A stretch of DNA of 64,000 bases from Ardenticatenaceae bacterium (lineage in GTDB: Bacteria > Chloroflexota > Anaerolineae > Promineifilales > Promineifilaceae), in assembly GCA_020634375.1 (NCBI GenBank), contig JACKBX010000015.1:1-64000 (forward strand). Reading direction: 5' to 3'. The position numbers were made by a program, and so were the translations under genes. Shown here piece after piece: positions 40,739 through 47,758 of the stretch (position 1 is the first letter of the stretch; every line of letters starts with the position of its first letter). Below the pieces are notes generated by a model. The model saw only the letters and a program-made list of their open reading frames with translations, was not told the origin of the DNA and did no database searches.

Positions 40739-40803
40739 GAAGAGATTAGAGATTGGGAGATTGGAGATTGGTGGCGATGCCAATCTCTAATCTCCCAATC
40801 TCT
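40739..40803. repeat. Mirrored heptamer hairpin between trpD and trpC
   Basis: AGAGATT AGAGATT GGGAGATT GGAGATT, a loop of about 12 nt, then AATCTCT AATCTCCC AATCTCT. One unit in each arm has grown to 8 nt at matching positions, so pairing is kept. The trpD stop TAG (40789-40787) lies in the right arm. Confidence 0.92.
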
Positions 40804-41821
40804 TGCTAGTTTCCACCAACGCCTCCAACTTCCCCAGCGCCGCGCCACTGTCCAGGGATTGGCGGGCCAGGGCGAGGCTTTCGCGGAAGTCGCCGGTGTG
40901 CGTGGTGAGGGCGGCGGCGGCGTTGAGCAGCGCCACATCGCGGCGCGGGCTGTGGTCTTCCCCGGCGAGGATGGCGCGGGTGATGATGGCATTGTCGGCG
41001 GGGTCGCCGCCGCGCAAATCATCCACTGTGCCGGGGGCGAAGCCGTAGTCGGCGGGGTCAAGCTCGTAGGTGGTGACACGGCCGTCCTGCAAATGACTGA
41101 CGCGATTGGGGCCGCTGGTGGTCAGTTCGTCCAGCCCATCATAGCCATGCACAATGAATGCGGCCGTGCCGCCCAATTCGCCCAACACCTGCGCCATCAC
41201 CTCAGTAAGGGCGGGGTCGAAGACGCCGATGAGCTGATGTGTGGCTCCGGCGGGATTGGTCAGTGGGCCAAGCACGTTGAAGATGGTGCGTACGGCCAAC
41301 TCGCGGCGCGGCCCGATGGCGTGGCGCATAGCGGGGTGGAATTTGGGGGCAAAGAGGAAGCCGATGCCCACCTGCTCGATGCACTGCCCCACCTGTTCCG
41401 GGGTGAGGTTGAGGTTGACGCCCAACGCTTCCAGCACGTCGGCGCTGCCGCTGCGCGAGGAGGCGGCGCGGTTGCCATGCTTGGCGACATCGTACCCGGC
41501 CCCGGCTATGACGAAGGCGGCCGTGGTGGAGATGTTGAAGGTGTGTGCGCCATCGCCGCCGGTTCCGGCTGTGTCGAGTAGGGGGGCGCTGCGGCGCTTG
41601 CCGTCTCGCATCAACTCCACCCGGCTGGCATTATCGCGCATGGCGCGGGCGCTCCCGGCAATTTCGGCCACACTTTCGCCCTTCATGCGCAGCGCCACCA
41701 GGTAGCCGCCAATTTGCGCCGGGGTCGCCTGCCCGGTCATGATGATGTTCATGGCCTCTTCTGCTTCTGCCAGGGGCAGGTCTTTGCCCTGCATGATGGT
41801 TTTGATGAATGGTTTGAGCAT
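40787..41821 (-). CDS. trpD: Anthranilate phosphoribosyltransferase
   Basis: The 344-residue protein has the PRPP loop LLDTAGTGGDGAHTFNISTTAAFV, the anthranilate-site KHGNRAASSRSGSADVLEALG, and GPLTNPAGATHQLIGV. ATG at 41821 (AAAGGAG 6 bp upstream) is chosen; the frame upstream runs through a CGTGAAA array (HHVSRFTFHA). The C-terminus SKRLGD and stop codon are made by the GAGATTG array. It is unfused to TrpG. Confidence 0.95.
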   Translation of the reverse strand: MLKPFIKTIMQGKDLPLAEAEEAMNIIMTGQATPAQIGGYLVALRMKGESVAEIAGSARAMRDNASRVELMRDGKRRSAPLLDTAGTGGDGAHTFNISTTAAFVIAGAGYDVAKHGNRAASSRSGSADVLEALGVNLNLTPEQVGQCIEQVGIGFLFAPKFHPAMRHAIGPRRELAVRTIFNVLGPLTNPAGATHQLIGVFDPALTEVMAQVLGELGGTAAFIVHGYDGLDELTTSGPNRVSHLQDGRVTTYELDPADYGFAPGTVDDLRGGDPADNAIITRAILAGEDHSPRRDVALLNAAAALTTHTGDFRESLALARQSLDSGAALGKLEALVETSKRLGD

Positions 41822-41834
41822 GTTGAACTCCTTT

Positions 41835-41889
41835 GCGTGAAACGTGAATCGTGAAACGTGATGAACCTTTTCTCGCGTTTCACGCCTCA
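41835..41889. repeat. Mirrored heptamer hairpin between trpG and trpD (CGTGAAA type)
   Basis: CGTGAAA CGTGAAT CGTGAAA CGTGATG, a loop, then CGTTTCA CGCCTCA. The right arm is shorter. The trpG stop TGA (41889-41887) is in its last unit. Confidence 0.88.
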
Positions 41890-42450
41890 CTGGATTGCTA
41901 AAAAATTTTGCAGCATTTTCTTCCCGTGTTCGGTGAGAATGGATTCGGGGCGAAATTGCACGCCGAAGATGGGGTGCTGTTTGTGGCGCAGACCCATCAT
42001 TTCGCCCTCGGCGGTGAAGGCGGTGATTTGCAGGTCGTCAGGCAGCGGTTCGGCGACGATGAGGGAGTGGTAGCGCGTGGCCTCGAAATGATTGGGGATA
42101 CCGGCGAATAGATTCTCGCCGTAATGGTAAATGGGTGAGGTTTTGCCGTGCATCAGTCGGGGAGCACGCACCACCTGCCCGCCAAAGGCTTCGCCGATGC
42201 ACTGCTGTCCCAGGCAGACGCCCAGCACGGGGATGCGCGGCCCCAATTCGCGGATGACTTCTTTGGAAATGCCCGCGTCACCGGGGTCGCCAGGGCCGGG
42301 GGAGATGACGATGTGGCTGGGATTGAGGGCGGCCAGTTCGTCTACGGTGATGGCATCGTTGCGAAAAACCTGGATGTCGCAGCCCAGTTCGCCAAAATAC
42401 TGTACCAGGTTGTAGGTGAATGAGTCGTAGTTGTCTATGACGGCTATCAT
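41887..42450 (-). CDS. trpG: Anthranilate synthase component II (glutamine amidotransferase)
   Basis: This 187-residue class I amidotransferase starts MIAVIDNYDSFTYNLVQYFGELG. The nucleophile Cys is in VLGVCLGQQCIGEAFGG, the oxyanion segment is ISPGPGDPGDAGIS, and the His-Glu pair lies in FGVQFRPESILTEHG. In FGVQFRPES the usual His of FGVQFHPES is Arg, which removes the canonical triad His; sequencing error or a real change cannot be separated here. ATG 42450 follows GGAGGAATT. It supplies ammonia to TrpE and may also serve PabB. Confidence 0.92.
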   Translation of the reverse strand: MIAVIDNYDSFTYNLVQYFGELGCDIQVFRNDAITVDELAALNPSHIVISPGPGDPGDAGISKEVIRELGPRIPVLGVCLGQQCIGEAFGGQVVRAPRLMHGKTSPIYHYGENLFAGIPNHFEATRYHSLIVAEPLPDDLQITAFTAEGEMMGLRHKQHPIFGVQFRPESILTEHGKKMLQNFLAIQ

Positions 42451-42464
42451 AATTCCTCCAAAAG

Positions 42465-42526
42465 AGTGGCAAGTGGCAAGTTTGCAGGTATGCAAGTTAC
42501 TTGCAAACTTGCCACTTGCATACTTG
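42465..42526. repeat. Mirrored heptamer hairpin between trpE and trpG (GCAAGTT type)
   Basis: AGTGGCA AGTGGCA AGTTTGC AGGTATGC AAGT meets ACTTGCAAACTTGCCACTTG and CATACTTGC. The units are mostly 7 nt, with some of 8. The arms pair along GTGGCAAGTTTGCA. Confidence 0.88.
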
Positions 42527-42530
42527 CTTT

Positions 42531-44021
42531 CTATTTCTCTGCCATTTCTACGGCGACGGCCAGCGCTTTGGCTTTGTTGACGGTTTCCTGGTATTCGCTG
42601 GCGGGGTCGGAGTCGGCAACGATGCCAGCGCCGGCTTGAATGCTGATGGTACGGCCGTGCATGGTCAGGGTGCGAATGGCGATGCAGGTGTCCATGCTGC
42701 CATCAAAGCTGACGTAGCCGACGGCTCCGGCGTAGGGGCCGCGCGGACCGGGTTCGAGGTCGTTGATGATCTGCATGGCGCGGATTTTGGGCGCACCGGT
42801 GACGGTTCCGGCGGGGAAGGTGTGGCGCAGCAGGTCGAAGGCGTCGAATTCGCGGCGCAGTTTGCCCTGCACATGGCTGACGATGTGCATGACGTGCGAA
42901 TAGCGCTCGATGACCATCAGTTCTGGGACGTGGACGCTGCCGTATTCGCAAACGCGGCCTAAATCGTTGCGCCCCAGGTCTACGAGCATGACGTGTTCGG
43001 CGCGTTCTTTGGGGTCGGCGAGGAGGTCGGCTTCGTGGGTCTGGTCTTGGCCGGGGGTTTTGCCGCGTGGCCGTGTGCCAGCAATGGGGCGCACGGAGGC
43101 GATGCCGTCTTCGAGGCGCACGTGCATTTCTGGCGATGCGCCGATGAGGTAGAAGGGTTCGTCTCCGGCTAGCCCGTCGAAATCAAAAAAGAACATGTAG
43201 GGTGAGGGGTTGAGGCGGCGCAGGGCGCGGTAGATGTCGAAGGGGGCGGCGCCGGTTTCGCGGCTGAAGCGCTGCGAGGGCACGATTTGGAAGGTGTCTC
43301 CGGCGGCGATGTGGGATTTGGCACGGAGGACGGCCGTTTCAAATGCCTCTTGTGTCATATTCGAGCGCAGGGTTGTGTCGGCGGGGGCTGCGGCGGGGCG
43401 GGACTGCGGCGGGATGGGGGCTTGTAGTTGTGCTTCTAGGGCATCCAGCCGTGCCTCGGCGGCGGCGCGGGCGGCTTGTTCGTTGCCGTTGATGTGGGCG
43501 TTGGCGATGAGCAGCAGCTTGCCGAAGGCGTGGTCGAAGGCGACGAGGGTGTCGGCGAAGAGGAGGATGGCGTCGGGCAGGTTGGGATGGGCGGCGAGGG
43601 GGACGGTTGGCTCGAAGTAGCGCATCATTTCGTAGCCGAGGTAGCCGACGAGGCCGCCAGCGAAGCGGGGCAGTCCGTGTGTGGGCGCGAGGTGGTATTG
43701 GTTGAGTTCGGCGCGGAGGAAAGAAAGAGGGCAGGGGTGCAGGGGTGCAGGGGTGCAGGGGTGCGCACTTGCAAACTTGCAGACTTGCCACTCGTTTTCT
43801 TGCAACACGTAGGCTTTGCTGGGTTGGACGCCGATGAAGCTGTAGCGGGCGACTTGTTCGCCGCCGGTGATGCTTTCGAGGAGGAAGGAGGGGCCGCTGC
43901 CTGCTAGTTTGAGGTAGACGGAGACGGGGGTCTCCAGGTCGGCGGGTAGTTCGCGGATGATGGGGATGAGGTTGGGAACGGGAACGGCCGTGTTGGTTGG
44001 TTGATTCTTTTCTGTAAGCAT
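42531..44021 (-). CDS. trpE: Anthranilate synthase component I
   Basis: The 496-residue chorismate-using enzyme has the N-terminal Trp-feedback motif SFLLESITGGEQVARYSFIG. The catalytic domain shows GDTFQIVPSQRFSRE, IAGTRPRGKTP, LLADPKERAEHVMLVDLGRNDLGRV, the catalytic His of YSHVMHIVS, FPAGTVTGAPKIRAM, and GAGIVADSDPASEYQE. An insertion of about 20 residues (VCKFASAHPCTPAPLHPCPL), encoded by repeat arrays at 43731-43785, sits between the N-terminal subdomain and FLRAELNQY. ATG 44021 follows AAAGGAAAACC. It is the first gene after the T-box leader. Confidence 0.94.
   Translation of the reverse strand: MLTEKNQPTNTAVPVPNLIPIIRELPADLETPVSVYLKLAGSGPSFLLESITGGEQVARYSFIGVQPSKAYVLQENEWQVCKFASAHPCTPAPLHPCPLSFLRAELNQYHLAPTHGLPRFAGGLVGYLGYEMMRYFEPTVPLAAHPNLPDAILLFADTLVAFDHAFGKLLLIANAHINGNEQAARAAAEARLDALEAQLQAPIPPQSRPAAAPADTTLRSNMTQEAFETAVLRAKSHIAAGDTFQIVPSQRFSRETGAAPFDIYRALRRLNPSPYMFFFDFDGLAGDEPFYLIGASPEMHVRLEDGIASVRPIAGTRPRGKTPGQDQTHEADLLADPKERAEHVMLVDLGRNDLGRVCEYGSVHVPELMVIERYSHVMHIVSHVQGKLRREFDAFDLLRHTFPAGTVTGAPKIRAMQIINDLEPGPRGPYAGAVGYVSFDGSMDTCIAIRTLTMHGRTISIQAGAGIVADSDPASEYQETVNKAKALAVAVEMAEK
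43731..43785. repeat. Tandem arrays inside trpE
   Basis: Four units of CAGGGGTG (8 nt) are followed by CACTTGC AAACTTGC AGACTTGC CAC. The second part has the same sequence family as the trpE-trpG hairpin. The whole is read in frame on the minus strand. Confidence 0.88.
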
Positions 44022-44035
44022 TGGTTTTCCTTTGA

Positions 44036-44083
44036 GATTGGAGATTAGAGATTGGTAGACGCAGCAATCTCTAATCTCTAACA
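44036..44083. repeat. Mirrored heptamer hairpin between T-box terminator and trpE
   Basis: GAGATTG GAGATTA GAGATTG, loop GTAGACGCAGC, then AATCTCT AATCTCT AAC. It lies in the untranslated segment just before the trpE ribosome site. Confidence 0.9.
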
Positions 44084-44084
44084 A

Positions 44085-44420
44085 CAAAAAACCTTCTCTG
44101 TCCGCTGAGGGACGAGAGAAGGTTCCCGTGGTGCCACCCTGATTAGGCTGACTTTTGCTAGAAATAAAAAACTCCCCGTGAGTGCAACGGGGAGTAAGCC
44201 AGCCTCACTTTTTCAGTTCGCGCTTGTATGGTCTGCGCAAACCTATGCCGGGTAACGGTGGCAATTCCGACTTAAGCTAATTCGTTGATTGTTTCGCTTA
44301 AGCGACTCTGAGGCCCATTCAACGCCAGCGTGTGTGCAAACTTTCACCAACCGTTTGCTCTCTGGGACATCGTTTTGACGTTTACTCTTCCTCTTCACAG
44401 TCTTTTGCTTTTTAATTGCT
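44085..44420 (-). promoter_or_regulatory. Tryptophan T-box leader of the trp operon
   Basis: The T-box AGGGTGGCACCACGGG (44140-44125) can pair with the tRNA acceptor end; its UGGC fits a tRNA with discriminator G, as in bacterial tRNA-Trp. The upstream stem I region reads AGAGAGCAAACGGTTGGTG and GAATGGGCCTCAGAG, where the candidate specifier codon is TGG (44317-44315). The competing terminator AACCTTCTCT / AGAGAAGGTT (44090-44099 with 44115-44124) ends in a run of six T on the minus strand. Uncharged tRNA-Trp should stabilise the antiterminator and switch on trpEGDCFBA. A second terminator-like hairpin (44171-44195) lies inside the leader. Confidence 0.93.
44164..44195 (-). terminator. Extra terminator-like hairpin inside the T-box leader
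   Basis: On the minus strand ACTCCCCG / CGGGGAGT (44195-44188 with 44178-44171) is followed by TTTTTTATTT. It is enclosed by AGGCTGGCTT / AAGTCAGCCT, so in the mature fold it would be the tip of stem III. Confidence 0.65.
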
Positions 44421-44426
44421 GGGAAG

Positions 44427-44455
44427 TTTATACAAAATGCAGGCGCATTTGTCAA
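44427..44455 (-). promoter_or_regulatory. Promoter of the trp operon
   Basis: TTGACA (44455-44450) and TATAAA (44432-44427) are separated by exactly 17 bp on the minus strand. Transcription would start near 44420, giving a leader of about 335 nt to the T-box terminator. Confidence 0.85.
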
Positions 44456-44498
44456 CTATGATTTTGGGGCCTTCAGAATTTCGTGGGATTGGGAACCT

Positions 44499-44975
44499 TT
44501 ATTGGCCTGTCATGATCACGAACGGCCGTTGGTCACTTTCGCGCACAAAGCGTTGGGTTATCTGAAAGCCGTGTTTTTCGCAGACGCGTTGGGAACGGCC
44601 GTTGAATTCGGCAATGGTAACGCGCAGGTTGAGGGTGGGATAGTGCTGGCGGGCGAAGTTGAAGACGGCCGCTGCGTAAATGTGCCCGTTCCCTTTGCCG
44701 GTGAGGTCGGGGCGCATACTGATGCCGATGTCTATGGCGCTGTCGTCGTAGGTACCGCCGGGAACACGGCCGTCTGCGCCATAGTTGCATGTGCCTAAGA
44801 ATTCTCCAATTTCGTTGACGATAGCAAAATAGCCGTTGGCCGGATCGCTAAAAAAAGCGATTTGCCCGGCTTCATCATTTGTTTGCATGTTGTAGAGGGC
44901 GTAGGGGCCATCGTACTGCCATTGCAGCATGGCGCAAATTTGGTTGGTGGTGAGGGGCTGGATTGATAAATTCAT
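44499..44975 (-). CDS. GNAT-family N-acetyltransferase
   Basis: The 158-residue protein shows IGISMRPDLTGKGNGHIYAAAV, the acetyl-CoA loop (R-x-x-G-x-G-like RPDLTGKGNG), and LRVTIAEFNGRSQRVCEKHGFQ, the C-terminal GNAT motif. ATG at 44975 is chosen because further upstream the frame reads antisense to the divergent gene. A RimI/RimL-like role toward a protein or small amine is possible; the substrate is unknown. Confidence 0.85.
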   Translation of the reverse strand: MNLSIQPLTTNQICAMLQWQYDGPYALYNMQTNDEAGQIAFFSDPANGYFAIVNEIGEFLGTCNYGADGRVPGGTYDDSAIDIGISMRPDLTGKGNGHIYAAAVFNFARQHYPTLNLRVTIAEFNGRSQRVCEKHGFQITQRFVRESDQRPFVIMTGQ

Positions 44976-45021
44976 GCGTTTTCCAGTTTCCAAGTGAACA
45001 AAAATATTATACCATCGGGGC

Positions 45022-45552
45022 ATGTTGGTGTTTGAGACTGAACGGCTGCGGGTGCGCACGGCAACGGCCGTTGATGCAGACCTCTTGTATGAATTATGGC
45101 ATGATCCGCAAGTGATGGGTAATGTGGGATTTCCGCAGGGCTTGCGCATCAGCCGGGAAGAGATTGCGGCAGGTGTGGCAAAACACGCGCCCACCCAGGT
45201 GTTCGACCGCTATCTCATTGTTGAATTGCAAGCCACAGGCGAAGCGATTGGCGAGTGCAAATTGGGGTCCCCAGATGAGACAGGTATTGCGGAGACAGAT
45301 GTAAAACTGCTGCCCCGTTTCTGGGGACACAAATATGGTATAGAGGTGAAGCGGGAGTTGGTGGATTATCTGTTTCAGCATACGGATTGTACGGCCGTGC
45401 AGGCCACTCCCAACATCAATAACATCGCCTCGATCAACATGCAGGAAGCGGTGGGCGGCGTGCGCGTTGGCGAAGGGGTGTTTGAACCTCCAGAGGCGAT
45501 GCGTGGTTATATGACGGCCGTTCCCCACTACATTTACCGCGTTTACAGGTAA
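45022..45552 (+). CDS. GNAT-family N-acetyltransferase (RimJ/RimL-like)
   Basis: The 176-residue protein starts MLVFETERLRVRTATAVDADLLYELWHDPQVM, the classic RimJ/RimL-type N-terminus. It continues with LPRFWGHKYGIEVKRELVDYLF (acetyl-CoA region) and TPNINNIASINMQEAVGG. It diverges from the preceding GNAT gene over 46 bp. The two are not close paralogues. The substrate is unknown. Confidence 0.85.
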   Translation: MLVFETERLRVRTATAVDADLLYELWHDPQVMGNVGFPQGLRISREEIAAGVAKHAPTQVFDRYLIVELQATGEAIGECKLGSPDETGIAETDVKLLPRFWGHKYGIEVKRELVDYLFQHTDCTAVQATPNINNIASINMQEAVGGVRVGEGVFEPPEAMRGYMTAVPHYIYRVYR

Positions 45553-45568
45553 AGATAGAGTGTAGAGT

Positions 45569-45605
45569 GCAGAGATAGAGGGAAGTACGCTTTTTCTATC
45601 TCTGC
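45569..45605. repeat. Heptamer-type hairpin between GNAT and GlsB-like genes
   Basis: TAGAGTG TAGAGTG CAGAGAT units precede a perfect 10-bp pair GCAGAGATAG / CTATCTCTGC (45569-45578 with 45596-45605). A T5 run lies inside the loop. Confidence 0.75.
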
Positions 45606-45623
45606 CTATTAAAGGAGTGACAC

Positions 45624-45881
45624 ATGGGTATTTTAAGTTGGATTATCTTTGGTGCGTTAGCAGGATGGTTTGCCAGCTTGATTGTGGGCACACGCGGGCG
45701 GCAAGGCTGCTTGTTCAACATTATCATTGGCGTGGTAGGGGCCTTTTTGGGCGGCATCATCATGGAGTTTGTCACCGGGAACAGCATCAGCATGGCGTTT
45801 AACATGCGTAGTTTTGTGGTGGCGGTGTTGGGCGCGGTGATTTTGCTAGTGATTACAGGGGCGGCGCGGAAAGGGAAATGA
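45624..45881 (+). CDS. GlsB/YeaQ/YmgE-family membrane protein
   Basis: The 85-residue protein has three hydrophobic segments and the Gly-rich pattern of transglycosylase-associated proteins: WIIFGALAGWFASLIVG, GCLFNIIIGVVGAFLGG, FVVAVLGAVILLVITGA. The start follows AAAGGAGTGAC. It overlaps the next gene by 4 bp (ATGA), so the two are co-translated. Members are linked to stress responses; the mechanism is unknown. Confidence 0.9.
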   Translation: MGILSWIIFGALAGWFASLIVGTRGRQGCLFNIIIGVVGAFLGGIIMEFVTGNSISMAFNMRSFVVAVLGAVILLVITGAARKGK

Positions 45882-46837
45882 AGCTGGGGGAAAAGCTGCG
45901 TGCGCTTTTGCAGCCTGTTGGGACAGTGTCTGCTGTTGCCCCGGTGTTCCGCCGGGTTTTGCTTGTTGTGCATAATCCGCGGGAGCAGGTGGCGAACGGC
46001 CGTAAGCTGCACCAAATCTTGCACTGGCACGATCCCGACGAGTTGGCGGCGCAATACATCGCCGACTTGCGCGAAGCCAGCAGCGGCTACGCCAACTTTG
46101 AAATTGCTGATCGGCTGGAAGTGGACGCTTTTCCGCAAAAAGAGGATGGATTTCAGTACGACATTGACACCTATCTCTACCGCTGGCGCTCGCGCACGGG
46201 GTTTCATGTGCCGGATCGCGTGGATTATGCGGCGCTGCTGCGACAGTTTAAGATGGTCTCGCGGATTAATTTGGGGCAGGTGGATGAGGTGTGGTTGATG
46301 GGCTTTCCTTATGCGGGCTACTATGAGTCTATTATGGCTGGCCCGGATGCGTTTTGGTGTAATGCGCCGCCGTTGGAGGGGTACGGCCGTTGCAATCGTC
46401 GTTTCGTCATTATGGGCTTCAATTACGAGCGCGGCGTAGGTGAAATGTTGGAGAGCTTTGGGCATCGCGCCGAATCCATTATGGCGCATGTCTACCGCCA
46501 AAAGCGCGGCGCAGCCAATTTGTGGGAGCGCTTCACGCGCCATGAGAAAACTCACCCCGGCCAATCGGAATGTGGCACGGTGCATTTTGCGCCCAACAGC
46601 GAGCGCGATTATGATTGGGGTAATCGGCGTTGGGTGCGCAGTTTTTGCGCCAATTGGTTGGATTTCCCTGACCTGAATGGGAGTTCGCAGCGAGTGAATT
46701 GCAGCGAATGGGGCGATGGCGACATTCATGCACATCATATGTGGTGGCTGCGCCATTTGCCACATGGGAACGGCCGTGCCGATGGCATTGCCCACAACTG
46801 GTGGTCTTATATTGTTGATCCCAACCTGGTACGCTAG
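45878..46837 (+). CDS. Hypothetical protein, 319 residues
   Basis: It starts in the ATGA overlap with the GlsB-like gene. The sequence has an N-terminal hydrophobic patch (VSAVAPVFRRVLLVVHNP), then VDEVWLMGFPYAGYYESIMAGPDAFWCN, CNRRFVIMGFNYERGVGEMLESFGHR, and a Trp/His-rich C-terminus (HAHHMWWLRHLPHGNG, NNWWSYIVDP-like HNWWSYIVDP). These WLxGxPxxGxxES and NYERGVGExLExxGHR motifs look like an enzyme active site, but I know of no characterised homologue. No signal peptide with cleavage site is clear. Confidence 0.8.
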   Translation: MKLGEKLRALLQPVGTVSAVAPVFRRVLLVVHNPREQVANGRKLHQILHWHDPDELAAQYIADLREASSGYANFEIADRLEVDAFPQKEDGFQYDIDTYLYRWRSRTGFHVPDRVDYAALLRQFKMVSRINLGQVDEVWLMGFPYAGYYESIMAGPDAFWCNAPPLEGYGRCNRRFVIMGFNYERGVGEMLESFGHRAESIMAHVYRQKRGAANLWERFTRHEKTHPGQSECGTVHFAPNSERDYDWGNRRWVRSFCANWLDFPDLNGSSQRVNCSEWGDGDIHAHHMWWLRHLPHGNGRADGIAHNWWSYIVDPNLVR

Positions 46838-46899
46838 GGATCGGCGCATAATCAAATTGTTGTCATTACAAACAAATACACATTGGAGGAAAAACAGAT

Positions 46900-47709
46900 A
46901 TGGAATTTTTAGACACTGTTCGTTCGTTGGCGCTTGCTTATGGCCTCAACATTTTGGGAGCTATCGTCATTCTGGTTGCTGGTTATTGGCTGGCAGGTTG
47001 GCTGGCGCGTATGTCGCGCAAGGCATTGGGCAAGACGAAGACGGATGAGGCATTGGTACGTTTTGCTGGCAGCCTGATTTATTATGCGGTGCTGATTTTT
47101 GTGGTATTGGCGGCGCTCAATCGCCTGGGCATTCAAACGACATCGTTTGTAGCGTTGGTTGGCGCGGCCGGTTTGGCTATTGGTCTGGCGTTGGAGGGTG
47201 CGCTCTCTAATTTCGCGGCTGGCGTACTGCTGCTGCTTTTCCGCCCTTTTAAGATTGGCGATTTGGTGGAGATTGCCGACCATTTTGGGTCGGTGGAAGA
47301 GATCTTGATTTTCAGCACGATTTTGGTGACGCTGGATAATAAAACGGTGACGATTCCGAATTCGCAGGTGACGGGTTCGCCGATTGTGAATTATTCCAAG
47401 AAGGGGCTGCTGCGCCTGGATATGGTGTTTGGCATTGGCTATGGGGATGATTTGTTGAAGGCGAAGCGGGTTTTGCAGGAGTTGGTGACGGCCGATCCCC
47501 GTGTGGCGACTGATCCGGCTCCCATTGTGGCGGTGACGGAGTTGGGGGATAGTAGTGTGAATTTTGCGGTACGGCCGTATGTCACGCCCGCCGATTATTG
47601 GAATGTGTATTTTGACCTGACCGAGCGCGTGAAACTGCGTTTCGATGCTGAAGGTATTTCCATTCCCTTCCCACAGCGCGATGTGCATCTTTTCAAAGAA
47701 ACAATGTAA
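46900..47709 (+). CDS. MscS-family mechanosensitive channel
   Basis: The 269-residue protein has three membrane helices. TM3 is VALVGAAGLAIGLALEGALSNFAAGVLLLLFRPFKIGD, with the Gly/Ala packing and the beta-domain entry of MscS (shown here in pieces: GLAIGLALEG, LSNFAAGVLLL). The cytoplasmic beta domain contains TLDNKTVTIPNSQVTG. It should open under membrane tension to release osmolytes. AGGAGG-like TGGAGGAAAAACAG precedes the ATG. Confidence 0.92.
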   Translation: MEFLDTVRSLALAYGLNILGAIVILVAGYWLAGWLARMSRKALGKTKTDEALVRFAGSLIYYAVLIFVVLAALNRLGIQTTSFVALVGAAGLAIGLALEGALSNFAAGVLLLLFRPFKIGDLVEIADHFGSVEEILIFSTILVTLDNKTVTIPNSQVTGSPIVNYSKKGLLRLDMVFGIGYGDDLLKAKRVLQELVTADPRVATDPAPIVAVTELGDSSVNFAVRPYVTPADYWNVYFDLTERVKLRFDAEGISIPFPQRDVHLFKETM

Positions 47710-47758
47710 CAATTTGCGTAATATTGGGTGGGTACACTTGCTGCGGTAATAAATTTAT

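Noticed and set aside
37917..44083. Heptamer arrays as a CRISPR array or riboswitch series
   Set aside because: The unit is 7 nt without spacers of constant size, and there are no cas genes. The hairpins lack conserved aptamer sequence. Only the leader at 44085-44420 has T-box features.
45596..46855. Minus-strand frame of 419 codons
   Set aside because: It covers the GlsB-like gene and the 319-residue gene in antisense. The plus-strand pair has a ribosome site and an ATGA overlap.
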